Source of the DNA: Anaerolineales bacterium | GTDB lineage: Bacteria; Chloroflexota; Anaerolineae; Anaerolineales; Villigracilaceae | Assembly (NCBI GenBank): GCA_023382595.1 | Contig: JAHDWB010000006.1 | Span: 1 to 64,000 of the forward strand | DNA length: 64,000 nucleotides | Direction: 5' to 3' | Shown: in pieces, positions 9,669 through 19,233 of the stretch | Layout: the number at the start of each line of letters is the position of its first letter | Position numbering within the stretch: the first letter of the stretch is position 1 | The notes under the pieces: generated by a model | What the model saw: only the letters and a program-made list of their open reading frames with translations | Databases searched by the model: none | Told to the model about the DNA's origin: nothing | Program-made: the position numbers and the translations under genes

Positions 9669-11063
9669 GTGGATATTCTGCTTGCGCATGGTTACTTTTT
9701 ATCTGAAGATGCGGCGGAACGCCGGGTAATGAAGCCGTATCCCACGTTGGGGCTTTTATATTTATCGGCTTACTTGAAGCGGACCGGGTTTAGCGTGCGG
9801 ATCTTCGATTCCACTTTTGACACGCTTGATTCGTTCGAGACATTGCTCGACAAGGAACGTCCTTCCGTCATTGGTTTGTATTGTAATTTAATGACCAAGT
9901 TCAATGTGTTGAAGATGATCACTCTCGCTAAAAAAGTCGGCGCTCTCGTGGTGCTGGGCGGACCAGAGCCTGCGAATTATGCCGAGGAATACCTGGTGCG
10001 CGGCGCGGATGTGATCGTTCTGGGCGAGGGGGAACAGGCGCTGGAAGAGTTACTTCCCAGTTTAGCCCGATATAGATTGAACAAGTTGGATGATATCGCA
10101 GGTATTGTCTTTCGGCGTGATGATGGCGCGGTGACAAGGACCCTTCCGCGTGCTCAGATCGCAGACTTGGACAGCCTGCCGGACCCGGACAGGGAAGCCA
10201 TCAACTTGCATTCGTATCTGGATACCTGGAAGAAGCATCACGGCGCCAGTTCGATCTCACTCATCACCGCGCGCGGATGCCCGTACCATTGTGAATGGTG
10301 CAGTCATGCCGTTTATGGGTACACCCATAGGCGGCGTTCGCCCCACAGGGTGGTGGATGAGGTCGAATATTTGCTGGGACGTTATCAGCCGGATCAGCTC
10401 TGGTATGCGGACGATGTCTTCACCATCAAACATTCCTGGTTCTTTGAATATGCAGCCGAACTGAAACGGCGCAATATCCGCATTCCCTTTGAGTGCATAT
10501 CCCGCGCAGACCGCTTGAATGAGCAGGTGATCCAAGCCTTGGCTGATATGGGTTGTTATCGTTTATGGATCGGCTCAGAGTCCGGCTCCCAAAGCGTTCT
10601 GGATGGGATGCGCCGCGGAGTAAAAGTTGAACAGGTGCAGGCTATGACGCATGCCTTAAAGCGACACGGTATCCAAACGGGCATGTTCATTATGCTTGGA
10701 TACGAGGGGGAGGACAGGCGCGACATCGAAGCTACTGCGGAACATTTGAAAAGGTCTGCGCCGGATGTTTTTCTTACCACGCTTGCCTATCCCATCAAAG
10801 GGACCCCGTATTACCAGAAGGTGGAGGACCGCATCCTTGCTGCTGCGGACTGGGATAATCGAAGCGACCGCCAATTATCGGTGATCGGGCGGCGTTCGCG
10901 CAGGTATTATTCATTTGCCAACCGCTGGCTTGTCAATAGGGTCTCCTTTGATCGTGAGATGAAAGATGGGGGAAGCCCGGTAAAGATGGTAAAAGCGGCT
11001 GTCAATATTGCGATTGGACGTGCCGGTATGTGGATGACTGAAAAAGAGCTGGAGACAAAGTGA
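9669..11063 (+). CDS. B12-binding radical SAM protein (second of three)
   Basis: A 464-residue paralogue of the preceding gene: B12-binding-like domain ending in GEGEQALEELL (about 120-130) and radical SAM cluster motif CPYHCEWC (C204, C208, C211). The GTG at 9669 is taken as start because MDILLAHGYF aligns with the paralogue's beginning and GAGGTG lies just upstream. The stop overlaps the next gene's GTG start (GTGA). Shared motifs with the first copy include WYADDVF versus WFADDIF, and GSESGSQ versus GAESGSQ. Confidence 0.84.
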   Translation: MDILLAHGYFLSEDAAERRVMKPYPTLGLLYLSAYLKRTGFSVRIFDSTFDTLDSFETLLDKERPSVIGLYCNLMTKFNVLKMITLAKKVGALVVLGGPEPANYAEEYLVRGADVIVLGEGEQALEELLPSLARYRLNKLDDIAGIVFRRDDGAVTRTLPRAQIADLDSLPDPDREAINLHSYLDTWKKHHGASSISLITARGCPYHCEWCSHAVYGYTHRRRSPHRVVDEVEYLLGRYQPDQLWYADDVFTIKHSWFFEYAAELKRRNIRIPFECISRADRLNEQVIQALADMGCYRLWIGSESGSQSVLDGMRRGVKVEQVQAMTHALKRHGIQTGMFIMLGYEGEDRRDIEATAEHLKRSAPDVFLTTLAYPIKGTPYYQKVEDRILAAADWDNRSDRQLSVIGRRSRRYYSFANRWLVNRVSFDREMKDGGSPVKMVKAAVNIAIGRAGMWMTEKELETK

Positions 11064-11845
11064 AAACAGTTCCATTCGATGCGATTGCGTTCGATTATGA
11101 TATTTTATTTACTGAAACAAAATTGGGACGTTATTTACGCGGGATCGTTTGGGGGCGTTTGAAGGAGAATATTGCAGCAAACCACTTTGTTTTGGAGCTT
11201 AACTGCGGTACTGGAGAAGATGCGGTTTGGCTCGCCAAACAGGGATGCCGGGTGGCGGCGACAGACGTCTCTTCCGAGATGCTCGCGCTTGCATCCCGCA
11301 AGGTAAGATCCCATGGTCTTCAGGACAGGGTCGATGTGCACTTGCTTGACCTTGAAAAGCCGGTTCTTGAAATCGACCATGAATTTGATTGTGCCTTTTC
11401 CAATTTTGGAGGATTGAACTGTGTGGAAGATGTAGAACCAATCGCATCTTATTTGGCTGAGAAGATAAAAGCGAATGGGCGGCTTGTACTTGTCATCATG
11501 GGGCGCTGGTGTTTGTGGGAAATGGTCTGGCATTTATTGCATGGCGAGATTCGAACCGCTTTTCGTCGTTTCAGTTCCAATGGCGTGGATGTAAAACTAA
11601 AAAACAGCATAATCCGCGTATGGTACCCTTCGTTAAAAGACATTCAGAGAAGATTTGGCGTTTTTTTTACGCTCAAAAAGATCACCGGCTTGGGGCTTTT
11701 CCTGCCGCCGACTTATCTTGCGGGTGTCGTCTCGGACCGCCCGTTATTATGGAAATTGCTCGTAAGACTTGAAAGGACATTTTCCGGATTGTACCCATTC
11801 AGGTATTTTGCAGACCATTTAATTCTTGAGTATGAGCATTCGTAG
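11060..11845 (+). CDS. SAM-dependent class I methyltransferase
   Basis: A 261-residue methyltransferase. LELNCGTGEDAVWLA (about residues 45-59) is the SAM-binding motif I, followed by AATDVSSEML (motif II) and a NFGGLNC loop. It starts with GTG overlapping the stop of the radical SAM gene by 4 bases, so it is translationally coupled. The acceptor may be a sugar, a lipid or a product of the neighbouring radical SAM enzymes. The C-terminal 100 residues are hydrophobic and basic, which suggests association with the membrane. Confidence 0.8.
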   Translation: MKTVPFDAIAFDYDILFTETKLGRYLRGIVWGRLKENIAANHFVLELNCGTGEDAVWLAKQGCRVAATDVSSEMLALASRKVRSHGLQDRVDVHLLDLEKPVLEIDHEFDCAFSNFGGLNCVEDVEPIASYLAEKIKANGRLVLVIMGRWCLWEMVWHLLHGEIRTAFRRFSSNGVDVKLKNSIIRVWYPSLKDIQRRFGVFFTLKKITGLGLFLPPTYLAGVVSDRPLLWKLLVRLERTFSGLYPFRYFADHLILEYEHS

Positions 11846-11863
11846 GCTAAATCGGAGCATTTC

Positions 11864-13351
11864 ATGAAAAAGGTCATTTTGTACAATCCGCAATCCAGCG
11901 CTGGCAGAAAACCCATTTTGCCGCTGGCTTTGCTGGCGGTTGGCGCAGTTCTGGATGAAAAATATGAATATTGCATTGTGGATGGCAATCTCGAAGCAGA
12001 CCCTGTTCTGATGTTGAGCGAGTTGATCCAAAATAGCGATCACAATTGTGTTTTGGCAATGACCATCATGCCGGGTCCGCAATTATCACAAACGATTCCC
12101 CTTTGCAGGGAGCTAAAATCGCGTTATCCGGAACTGATCATTATATGGGGTGGGTATTTTCCTACACAGCATTGGGATGTGTGTCTGCATTCCAACATTG
12201 TCGACTATATTGTACGAGGGCACGGCGAATTGGTCTTTTTGGAGTTATTGAACTTCATAAATGGGACTTCATTGACCGGGCTGTCTGGCATTAATGGAAT
12301 TGCCTATCGCGACCCGTCTGCCGGTTTTGTGTCTACTCCGGCGGCGCCTGTTCCCAGCCCAAAGGATTTGCCTTCTTACAATTTTGATAAAGTCCCCGTT
12401 GAGCTATATGTCCGTAATACGTTTTTGGGCTCACGCACCCTGGGATATCATTCATCGTATGGCTGTCCATTTTTTTGTAATTTTTGCGCGGTCGTTAATA
12501 TGGTGGGCGGTAAATGGCTTGCCCGGACTGCGAGCCAGACGGCGGATGTTGTGCGGATGTACGTTGAACGATGGGGGGTGAACGCGGTTGAGTTTTATGA
12601 TAATAATTTTTTTGTCCATGAAGCCCGTACTGCTGAGTTTTCAGAACGCATTATGCCGTTCAATGTCCGCTGGTGGGGTGAAGCCCGTATTGACACATTG
12701 TTAAAGTATTCAAGCCGGACCTGGGAATTGATGCGGAATTCCGGGCTGAAGATGGTGTTCATGGGCGCAGAATCAGGTTCGGCTGAGACATTGAAGCGTA
12801 TGGATAAGGGAGGCACTATGTCCCCTGAGAAAACGCTTGAGATCGCGCGAGTCGCGCGCGAGTGGGGGATCATTCCAGAGTTTTCTTTTGTGGTGGGCAA
12901 TCCCCCAAGTCCGGAGGATGATATCAATGACACGATCGAATTTATCCGAAAGGTGAAAAGAATCAATCCGCAGTCTGAGATCATCATGTATCTTTATTCG
13001 CCCGTTCCGCTTTCCGGCGATCTGTATGACGAGGCGCAGGCGGAAGGTTTTGCCTTTCCGAAAACGCTCGATGAATGGGTTGAGCTTGATTGGGTGAAGT
13101 TTTCGCAGCGCCGATCTTCGGTCATGCCGTGGATCAAGCAGACGCTGCAGCAACGGTTGCATGATTTTGAACGTGTGTTGAATGCTTATTATCCCACTGC
13201 TACTGATGTGCGCCTGAATTCGTTTTGGCGCATGGGTTTAAGAGCCATGTCGGCCTGGCGTTATCACCTGCGTTTCTATGATTTCCCCATTGAACTTCGC
13301 ATTGCCCAACGGGTACTCCATTATCAGCGTCCTGAAACCACAGGGTTTTGA
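11864..13351 (+). CDS. B12-binding radical SAM protein (third of three)
   Basis: A 495-residue B12-binding-type radical SAM protein, more divergent from the other two. An N-terminal cobalamin-binding-like domain (residues 1-165, with IIIWGGYFPTQHW near 92) is followed by CPFFCNFC (C201, C205, C208) and MGAESGS near 302. In contrast to the first two it keeps a PILPLALLAVGAVLDE segment typical of the Bacteriochlorophyll-cyclase/HpnJ-like branch. The start ATG follows GGAGCATTTC. The stop overlaps the next gene by 4 bases. Confidence 0.82.
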   Translation: MKKVILYNPQSSAGRKPILPLALLAVGAVLDEKYEYCIVDGNLEADPVLMLSELIQNSDHNCVLAMTIMPGPQLSQTIPLCRELKSRYPELIIIWGGYFPTQHWDVCLHSNIVDYIVRGHGELVFLELLNFINGTSLTGLSGINGIAYRDPSAGFVSTPAAPVPSPKDLPSYNFDKVPVELYVRNTFLGSRTLGYHSSYGCPFFCNFCAVVNMVGGKWLARTASQTADVVRMYVERWGVNAVEFYDNNFFVHEARTAEFSERIMPFNVRWWGEARIDTLLKYSSRTWELMRNSGLKMVFMGAESGSAETLKRMDKGGTMSPEKTLEIARVAREWGIIPEFSFVVGNPPSPEDDINDTIEFIRKVKRINPQSEIIMYLYSPVPLSGDLYDEAQAEGFAFPKTLDEWVELDWVKFSQRRSSVMPWIKQTLQQRLHDFERVLNAYYPTATDVRLNSFWRMGLRAMSAWRYHLRFYDFPIELRIAQRVLHYQRPETTGF

Positions 13352-14031
13352 TCTTTGTGTTTTCGCGATTATTAAATCTTTTCCGCGGCAGATCCATGCC
13401 GGTGCTCAATCCTCTCGATGCATATTTGCGTTGGGCTGATCGGTATCCGGCTGAAGCGCACAATGAACTCATGCGGATGGAGCAGTCCGCGATGCTTGAC
13501 CTGTTGCCTGAGCTGGAAAATAAGACCATCCTTGATCTTGCCTGTGGCAGCGGCAGGTATCTTGAAATTGCACGCGGCAAAAAAACGAAGATGGTTTGCG
13601 GATTGGATTTTTCTGCGCCCATGCTGTTGCATGCCAGGCTCGCATCGAAGAATCTCGTGCTGGCGGATATGTCGCATATACCCATGGACTCCTTGTCTTT
13701 CGACGTGATCATCTGCGGACTCGCCATCGGTCATTGTTTGGAACTTGAGCCTGTTTTCTCCGAAATAAGCCGGATTCTTCGCCCGGGCGGATTTGTCATT
13801 TATTCCGACCTCCACCCGTTTGGAAAGGTCACCGGCTGGAAGCGTATTTTCCGGGATGTCAACGGGAGGGAAGTTTCTGTCAGGCATTACTTTCATTTGT
13901 ACAATGAACATCACCGTGCTTGCCGTGAAAATGGATTGGTCATTGAAGATATTCGCGAGCCACTGATCGAGGGAGAACATCGCTGGTCGGGTTCTCCGGC
14001 TGTTCTTGCTGTGCGGGCGCGGAAACAATAG
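13348..14031 (+). CDS. SAM-dependent class I methyltransferase
   Basis: A 227-residue methyltransferase with motif I ILDLACGSGRYLEIA (residues 61-75), GLDFSAPML as motif II and RPGGFVIYSD as the post-motif strand. The start is uncertain: TTG at 13348 overlaps the previous stop (TTGA), while GTG at 13357 and ATG at 13396 are alternatives that leave the SAM domain intact. It is the second methyltransferase of the operon and probably tailors the same product. Confidence 0.8.
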   Translation: MIFVFSRLLNLFRGRSMPVLNPLDAYLRWADRYPAEAHNELMRMEQSAMLDLLPELENKTILDLACGSGRYLEIARGKKTKMVCGLDFSAPMLLHARLASKNLVLADMSHIPMDSLSFDVIICGLAIGHCLELEPVFSEISRILRPGGFVIYSDLHPFGKVTGWKRIFRDVNGREVSVRHYFHLYNEHHRACRENGLVIEDIREPLIEGEHRWSGSPAVLAVRARKQ

Positions 14032-14033
14032 TC

Positions 14034-15269
14034 ATGGGTTGGTTTTTTCGGCGCCGCTCGATCTTATTTGCCAACGCCAGGGTTGTTGGCGGCGGAGGCG
14101 TTTTTGCATCATCTCTGCGAATTAAGGGGCAGGTCATTGACGGATTCGATGTCGAGAAAAGCTCAAAAGATATGGTTGTGGATTTGAATGGAGCTTATCT
14201 ATTTCCCGGATTGATAAACGCTCACGATCATCTCGAGTTTAACCACTATGGACGCGTTAAATTTCGGGAGAGATACAATAATGCTTCCGAGTGGGTTGGG
14301 GATATGAACAAGCAGCTTGCTTCGGATCAGGCTTTGGTGAAAGGCAGGTCAATTCTTTTAAAGGACAGGCTTTTTATTGGCGGGATAAAAAACCTGCTGA
14401 GCGGCGTGACAACGGTCGCGCATCATAATCCATTTTATAGAGGACTCGACCGGCGTTTTCCTGTGCGGATTGTCAAAAATTATGGCTGGGCACACTCGTT
14501 TTATTTGCAGGGCGGAAAAGCCGGGGCGGGCGGCGAACAGGCGGGTGATGTCTTGATGCGGTACCGGGAAACACCGAAAGACCATCCCTTTATTATCCAT
14601 ATTGCTGAGGGAGTGGACGAGACTGCAAAAAACGAATTTAAGCGTCTGAAGGATATCGGCTGTCTCGGATCAAATACTATCCTGGTGCATGGGGTTGGGT
14701 TGGGTGTACATGATTGGGTCGAACTTGCATCCTCGGGCGCAGGGTTGATTTGGTGTCCGTCATCCAACATGTTCTTGCTCGGAGAGACCGTTCCAGTGCG
14801 GGAGTTTTTGGACGTTGCGGCAGCACCTCGGCTGGCACTGGGCAGCGACTCGCGGTTGACCGGGTCTCGTGATTTATTGGAAGAAATGCGGATGGCTGCG
14901 GGAATCGGCGGAGTCACTGCAAGGGAGATTTTTCAGATGGTGTCGGAAAACCCGGCAAACTTGTTTCGCTTAACTGTTTCGGGCAGATTGTCGATTGGTT
15001 TTCCGGCGGATTTGCTGGTTATCCCGTATGTACATACAGACCCGTTCGAAGCCCTGATTGCATGCTCAAGAAAAGATATTCTACTGGTGACGATCGATGG
15101 ACAACCGCATTATGGGGTATCTCAATTCTCCGACTTGTTCGATATGCTTAATGTCAAAGCCGCAGATATCGAGGTGGATGGATCAAAAAAGCTGCTGGCT
15201 GTACCATGGGCGAATAGGCTTAAGGATTGTTCTTTATTTGAGACAGGGGTTTCATGTATCGCAAATTAA
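14034..15269 (+). CDS. Amidohydrolase-superfamily metal-dependent hydrolase
   Basis: A 411-residue amidohydrolase. A small beta-sandwich start (about 1-55) leads to the metal-binding HDH of INAHDHLEFN (H64, H66). Further expected ligands are visible in HIAEGVDE (about 189), LVHGVGL (about 221) and LALGSDSRLTG (about 278). This matches the cytosine-deaminase/chlorohydrolase branch, which removes amino or halide groups from rings; in this locus it could deacylate or deaminate a biosynthetic intermediate. It starts 3 bases after the methyltransferase stop and overlaps the flippase gene by 16 bases. Confidence 0.78.
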   Translation: MGWFFRRRSILFANARVVGGGGVFASSLRIKGQVIDGFDVEKSSKDMVVDLNGAYLFPGLINAHDHLEFNHYGRVKFRERYNNASEWVGDMNKQLASDQALVKGRSILLKDRLFIGGIKNLLSGVTTVAHHNPFYRGLDRRFPVRIVKNYGWAHSFYLQGGKAGAGGEQAGDVLMRYRETPKDHPFIIHIAEGVDETAKNEFKRLKDIGCLGSNTILVHGVGLGVHDWVELASSGAGLIWCPSSNMFLLGETVPVREFLDVAAAPRLALGSDSRLTGSRDLLEEMRMAAGIGGVTAREIFQMVSENPANLFRLTVSGRLSIGFPADLLVIPYVHTDPFEALIACSRKDILLVTIDGQPHYGVSQFSDLFDMLNVKAADIEVDGSKKLLAVPWANRLKDCSLFETGVSCIAN

Positions 15270-16525
15270 TTCCAACGGATGGGGAAAGGTTGTCTTTTCG
15301 TCTATTAACCAAAAACAGCCTTCTTCTTATTGTTTCCAATATTGGCGGTGCTGCGCTGAGTTTTGGAATTTCGATTCTAATAGGCAGGGGATTGGGAAAG
15401 TTGGAATTGGGAAACTGGACTTTTCTTTTTACGTGGGTTGCCATTATTTCTTTGATGTGCGAGTTCGGAATAAATAGTCTGCTCACTCGCGATGTATCCC
15501 GCACTTCCGAAGAAGCTAACAGGCTGCTTGTTGCATCACTTTCGGTTCAGATATTCTTTGCGGGGATTCTTGGTATGGTAATTTGGTTTTTTTTTCCACT
15601 TTTGAGCATCAATTCTGAGACATTTAGTGCAATGCCGGCGGTGGTGACCATTTCATTCGCGGGTATTGTTTATGGGTCGTTCACCGCAATATTTCGATCT
15701 GTCCAATGGGTTGCCCCGATCGTTTTGAGCAATATATTGGGATTGGTTGTCCAGTTGGCATTGTCGATCTTTGCGCTCCGATTGGGCGGAGGGCTGCTCC
15801 ATCTGATTTGGATTGCGGCGTTGATCGATATTGCGCAGGTAATATCGATTGGCATTTTTTGGTGGCTTAAATTGAGCAGGAGTGGAGGGGAACTTCGATT
15901 TTCTATCGATACTTCCATGGTCATGGTAAAACATGCCATTCCCTTTGCTTTGGCTGGGATTTTCGCTGCAATTCAAATGAGGTCAGCCACGATGATGGTT
16001 GGTTACTTGCGGGATACGGCTGAACTCGGTTTGTTTGGTGCAGCATCCCGCTGGAGCGAATCTGCGAAATTAATCCCCAATGGGATATTCGGTGTCCTGT
16101 ACCCGGCATTTGCCACAAAATACGGAATGGGTTATTACAAAAGATCTGTTCCAATCATAAATGTGTTGGCAGTCGGTCTTGTTTTTACGCTATGCCTGTT
16201 CTCGGGTCCCATTCTCTATTTTAGTTATGGCGCAGAGTACGAACAGGGCTCGTCAATTCTTTTTTGGCTGGGCATCGGACTGTTGCCTTCTTTGTTGAAT
16301 GGAAATATGCAGTCTTATCTTTATGCGGCTGGCGAAGAAAAATATGCAACAAAAATGCGTGGACTTGTGGCTTGCATACAGATTCTGACAGGATTGCCAT
16401 TGGTATATTTCTACGGTGCTGTGGGTGCTGCATTAAGTCTTCTCTTTGGGGAAATCGCGATCTGGCTGCCTTTACGGAAAAGGATGCGAAAGATCATGAA
16501 CAAGCCGGTTGAGCGAATGGAATGA
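15254..16525 (+). CDS. Oligosaccharide flippase (Wzx-like, MATE/MOP superfamily)
   Basis: A 423-residue protein with about 12 hydrophobic helices and no large soluble domain. NSLLLIVSNIGGAALSFGIS (residues 17-36) is a typical first helix of polysaccharide-export MOP transporters. It would flip undecaprenyl-linked oligosaccharide from the cytoplasmic to the outer face, fitting the Wzy-like gene at 3424. It overlaps the upstream amidohydrolase by 16 bases and the downstream gene by 4 bases. Codon use is slightly more AT-rich than in its neighbours. Confidence 0.83.
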   Translation: MYRKLIPTDGERLSFRLLTKNSLLLIVSNIGGAALSFGISILIGRGLGKLELGNWTFLFTWVAIISLMCEFGINSLLTRDVSRTSEEANRLLVASLSVQIFFAGILGMVIWFFFPLLSINSETFSAMPAVVTISFAGIVYGSFTAIFRSVQWVAPIVLSNILGLVVQLALSIFALRLGGGLLHLIWIAALIDIAQVISIGIFWWLKLSRSGGELRFSIDTSMVMVKHAIPFALAGIFAAIQMRSATMMVGYLRDTAELGLFGAASRWSESAKLIPNGIFGVLYPAFATKYGMGYYKRSVPIINVLAVGLVFTLCLFSGPILYFSYGAEYEQGSSILFWLGIGLLPSLLNGNMQSYLYAAGEEKYATKMRGLVACIQILTGLPLVYFYGAVGAALSLLFGEIAIWLPLRKRMRKIMNKPVERME

Positions 16526-18003
16526 GCATGGTTATCGCAATATCATTTACTGGGATCTTATCTCAGGTCCGCGAGAGATGGATATTGCTTGGATTGTTCC
16601 TGTTTGGATTGGCTATTCGGCTGGGTGTCATTGTCGCGAGCGGTTTTGATGGTCTTTATGGACAGGATGCCTTTGCTTATCTTGGTTACACTAAACAAAT
16701 TCTCGAACTTGACTTGGCGGGTCCGTTTTATTGGCCGCTTGGATATCCCGCATTGGCTGCGTTTGGCACACTTTTTGTCCGCGATCCTGTTGTTGGGGCG
16801 CAGGCTGTCAATGTGCTTTTTGGTGCTCTGTTACCCCTTTTGATATATCAGATTATCGGGCTCGTTCTTGACGGGTTGAGCTTTAAGGATGTTGTCCTTT
16901 TCAAGGTCTTGGGCGGGTTTATCGCAGCGCTTGCCGGGCAATTGATCCACTCTTCCGTTGTGATCATGTCTGATATGTCAGCCTTGTTCTGGGCACTGCT
17001 CTCACTTTATGCCTTGTTGCGATTGAACCGCTCCTCGTCATGGGTTTGGCTTTTTCTGTTTATCCTTCCCCTTGCTTTGGCGATAGCGACTCGTTGGTTG
17101 TACGCCGGTCTATTGTTGCCATTTAGCATCTATTTTGTAATTGCGCATTACTCCCTGCTTCGCTCGTCCCGTTTTGTTCTATTTGCAATACTCTCTTTAT
17201 TGTTGATCGGTCTGCAATTCGTTTTTAGTCAAAATTCAGCTGAGCCGGTTCTTGGGCATATCTGGCTGGAAAATTGGAATCTGTCATATGCCTTTCAAAC
17301 GATGTTCGATACCCCCGATGGGCGATTTCAGTACCGGTGGCCGCCTCTTGTGTTCTATGCCTCGCCGCTTTTTCACCCCTATTACCTGTTTCCGTTATTG
17401 ACTCCATTTGTCCTTGCAGGGATGTGGCGGCTGCGTGCTTCCAGAGTGCTGATACCGCTTGGCGGCTGGGTGATGATGCTCTATCTTTTCTTGATCGGTA
17501 TCCCCTTCGAAAATTTCCGTTTTGGACTCGCGTTTTTTCCGCCAGTTATTATTTTTGCGGTTGTTGGGCTTGCCGTACCGCCTTTTTCGCTTCGTCGCTG
17601 GATCTTGACGGCTGTTTTCGTCTCTCTCATTGCATCTGTCCCATTTACATATAAGGGATTAAATGCCCTCTTCGATTTAAAATCACGCGAGTTGGGGTAT
17701 GCTTCCTATGTCGAAAAAATGACATCTCCCGGCTCGACGGTTATCACCTTTAGTGCGACGCTGACCCTCGATCATTATACGGATGTCGAACCGGTTGATC
17801 TTTATGCTCAGTCGCCTGTTACCCTTCAAGCATTAATGGATTCCGCATCGCAGCCCGTTTATGTCTTCGTTCAAATAGAAAACTTGGAAACACAATGGGT
17901 GGGAAAGGCACCTCTTGTGAATTATCTATGGCTGCGTGACAGTTTTGCCTTGCGCGAAATTGGAACCTATGACGATTGGGTTTTATACTCCGTTGACAGG
18001 TAG
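16522..18003 (+). CDS. GT39/PMT-like polytopic membrane glycosyltransferase
   Basis: A 493-residue membrane protein with about 10-12 helices. GQDAFAYLGYTK (about 47-58), just after helix 1, has the acidic residue at the place of the DE/DD metal- and lipid-phosphate-binding motif of GT-C enzymes. The last 120 residues form a soluble extracytoplasmic domain. GT-C enzymes use polyprenyl-phosphate sugars, so it would decorate the glycan or a protein outside the membrane. It is joined to the flippase gene by ATGA. Confidence 0.7.
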   Translation: MSMVIAISFTGILSQVRERWILLGLFLFGLAIRLGVIVASGFDGLYGQDAFAYLGYTKQILELDLAGPFYWPLGYPALAAFGTLFVRDPVVGAQAVNVLFGALLPLLIYQIIGLVLDGLSFKDVVLFKVLGGFIAALAGQLIHSSVVIMSDMSALFWALLSLYALLRLNRSSSWVWLFLFILPLALAIATRWLYAGLLLPFSIYFVIAHYSLLRSSRFVLFAILSLLLIGLQFVFSQNSAEPVLGHIWLENWNLSYAFQTMFDTPDGRFQYRWPPLVFYASPLFHPYYLFPLLTPFVLAGMWRLRASRVLIPLGGWVMMLYLFLIGIPFENFRFGLAFFPPVIIFAVVGLAVPPFSLRRWILTAVFVSLIASVPFTYKGLNALFDLKSRELGYASYVEKMTSPGSTVITFSATLTLDHYTDVEPVDLYAQSPVTLQALMDSASQPVYVFVQIENLETQWVGKAPLVNYLWLRDSFALREIGTYDDWVLYSVDR

Positions 18004-18008
18004 CTTTC

Positions 18009-19100
18009 ATGAAGATCGCAATTGTTGTGCCGGGTTTCTCTAAGAGTGAGCAGGATTGGTGTATTCCCGCCCTTCTTGATTATGTTCGTATTCTCGCTGC
18101 CCGGGCGGAAGTGCATGTATTCACTTTGCGATGGCCCGAGCAGAATGGGCTTTATTCTATCTACGGCGCCACGGTTCATGCAATGGGCGGACGGAAACGA
18201 ATTGGCATGGGCGGGGCGTTTCGGCTGTATGCGCGGACTGTACAAAAAATTACGATAGAGCATGAGCGCGCGCCATTCTCTGTGGTTCATGCATTTTGGG
18301 CAGATGAACCCGGATGGGTTGCCGCTTGGGCGGCAAGACGATTGAATATTCCGCTTGTCATCAGCTTGGCTGGCGGAGAGTTGGCGGGGATTCGCGACAT
18401 TCAATATGGTCTGCAACTCCTTCCCGGTCGAGACTTGTTGATACGTATGGGGTTGTCCTCGGCAAAATGGATCACTGCCGGGTCAGACTACCTGTTGTAT
18501 ATTGCAAAAAGACATCTTGAGAGTACTGCTCAGCAAAAACTGATTCTGGCTCCGCTTGGGGTCGATATCGGGCGTTTTTACCCAACTGTCGGGGAGGGCA
18601 GACGCGAAACGGTTCTCAATGTGGGATCGCTTTATCCAGTGAAAGGTCAAAATATGATTATTCGAGCTGTAAGCATGGTCCCGGATGCGCAGTTGGAGAT
18701 TGCGGGCGAAGGTCCGCTTCTTTCTGGACTTCAAGCTGCCGCTTCCGCCCTGCAGATGGCTGACCGTGTAAAATTTCTGGGCGAAACTGCGCATGATGAA
18801 ATGCCGGAACTTTTCCGATCTGCGGCGCTTCTGCTTCAGGGATCCTTGTACGAATCGCAGGGAATGGCGGTTTTGGAAGCAGCCGCATGTGGAGTGGTTG
18901 GTATCGGCACGCGAGTTGGCGTTCTACCTGAAATCGGGATTGCGGTTGCCGATGATCGTGAAATGGCTTGGCAGATCGACCGGTTGTTAAGAGACGAAAC
19001 ACATCGAAAGATGCTGGGTGATGCTGCGCGGGAGACAGTCGTTCAAAGGTTTTCCCTGGAACTCAGCCTGGAAAGGTTTTTGAGTTTGTACAGCCAATGA
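18009..19100 (+). CDS. Glycosyltransferase family 4
   Basis: A 363-residue GT4 enzyme and the last gene of the glycan operon. VISLAGGELAGI (about 117-128), NVGSLYPVKGQ (204-214) and the EX7E motif ESQGMAVLE (E282-E290) with AAACGVVGIGTRVGVLPE identify the GT-B fold and NDP-sugar site. It starts 5 bases after the preceding stop. The 133 bases after it hold no further gene; the next operon begins at 19234. Confidence 0.87.
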   Translation: MKIAIVVPGFSKSEQDWCIPALLDYVRILAARAEVHVFTLRWPEQNGLYSIYGATVHAMGGRKRIGMGGAFRLYARTVQKITIEHERAPFSVVHAFWADEPGWVAAWAARRLNIPLVISLAGGELAGIRDIQYGLQLLPGRDLLIRMGLSSAKWITAGSDYLLYIAKRHLESTAQQKLILAPLGVDIGRFYPTVGEGRRETVLNVGSLYPVKGQNMIIRAVSMVPDAQLEIAGEGPLLSGLQAAASALQMADRVKFLGETAHDEMPELFRSAALLLQGSLYESQGMAVLEAAACGVVGIGTRVGVLPEIGIAVADDREMAWQIDRLLRDETHRKMLGDAARETVVQRFSLELSLERFLSLYSQ

Positions 19101-19233
19101 GTAGAATTCTTGACCCGCTGGGGAAGATTTTTGGCAACTTCCCCTTATTTTCTTCGTATACTTTAAAAGACTTTCAATTTCCACAAAAAGGTTATACACT
19201 AATACTGAATTCCACAACACAGGAGAATGAACT

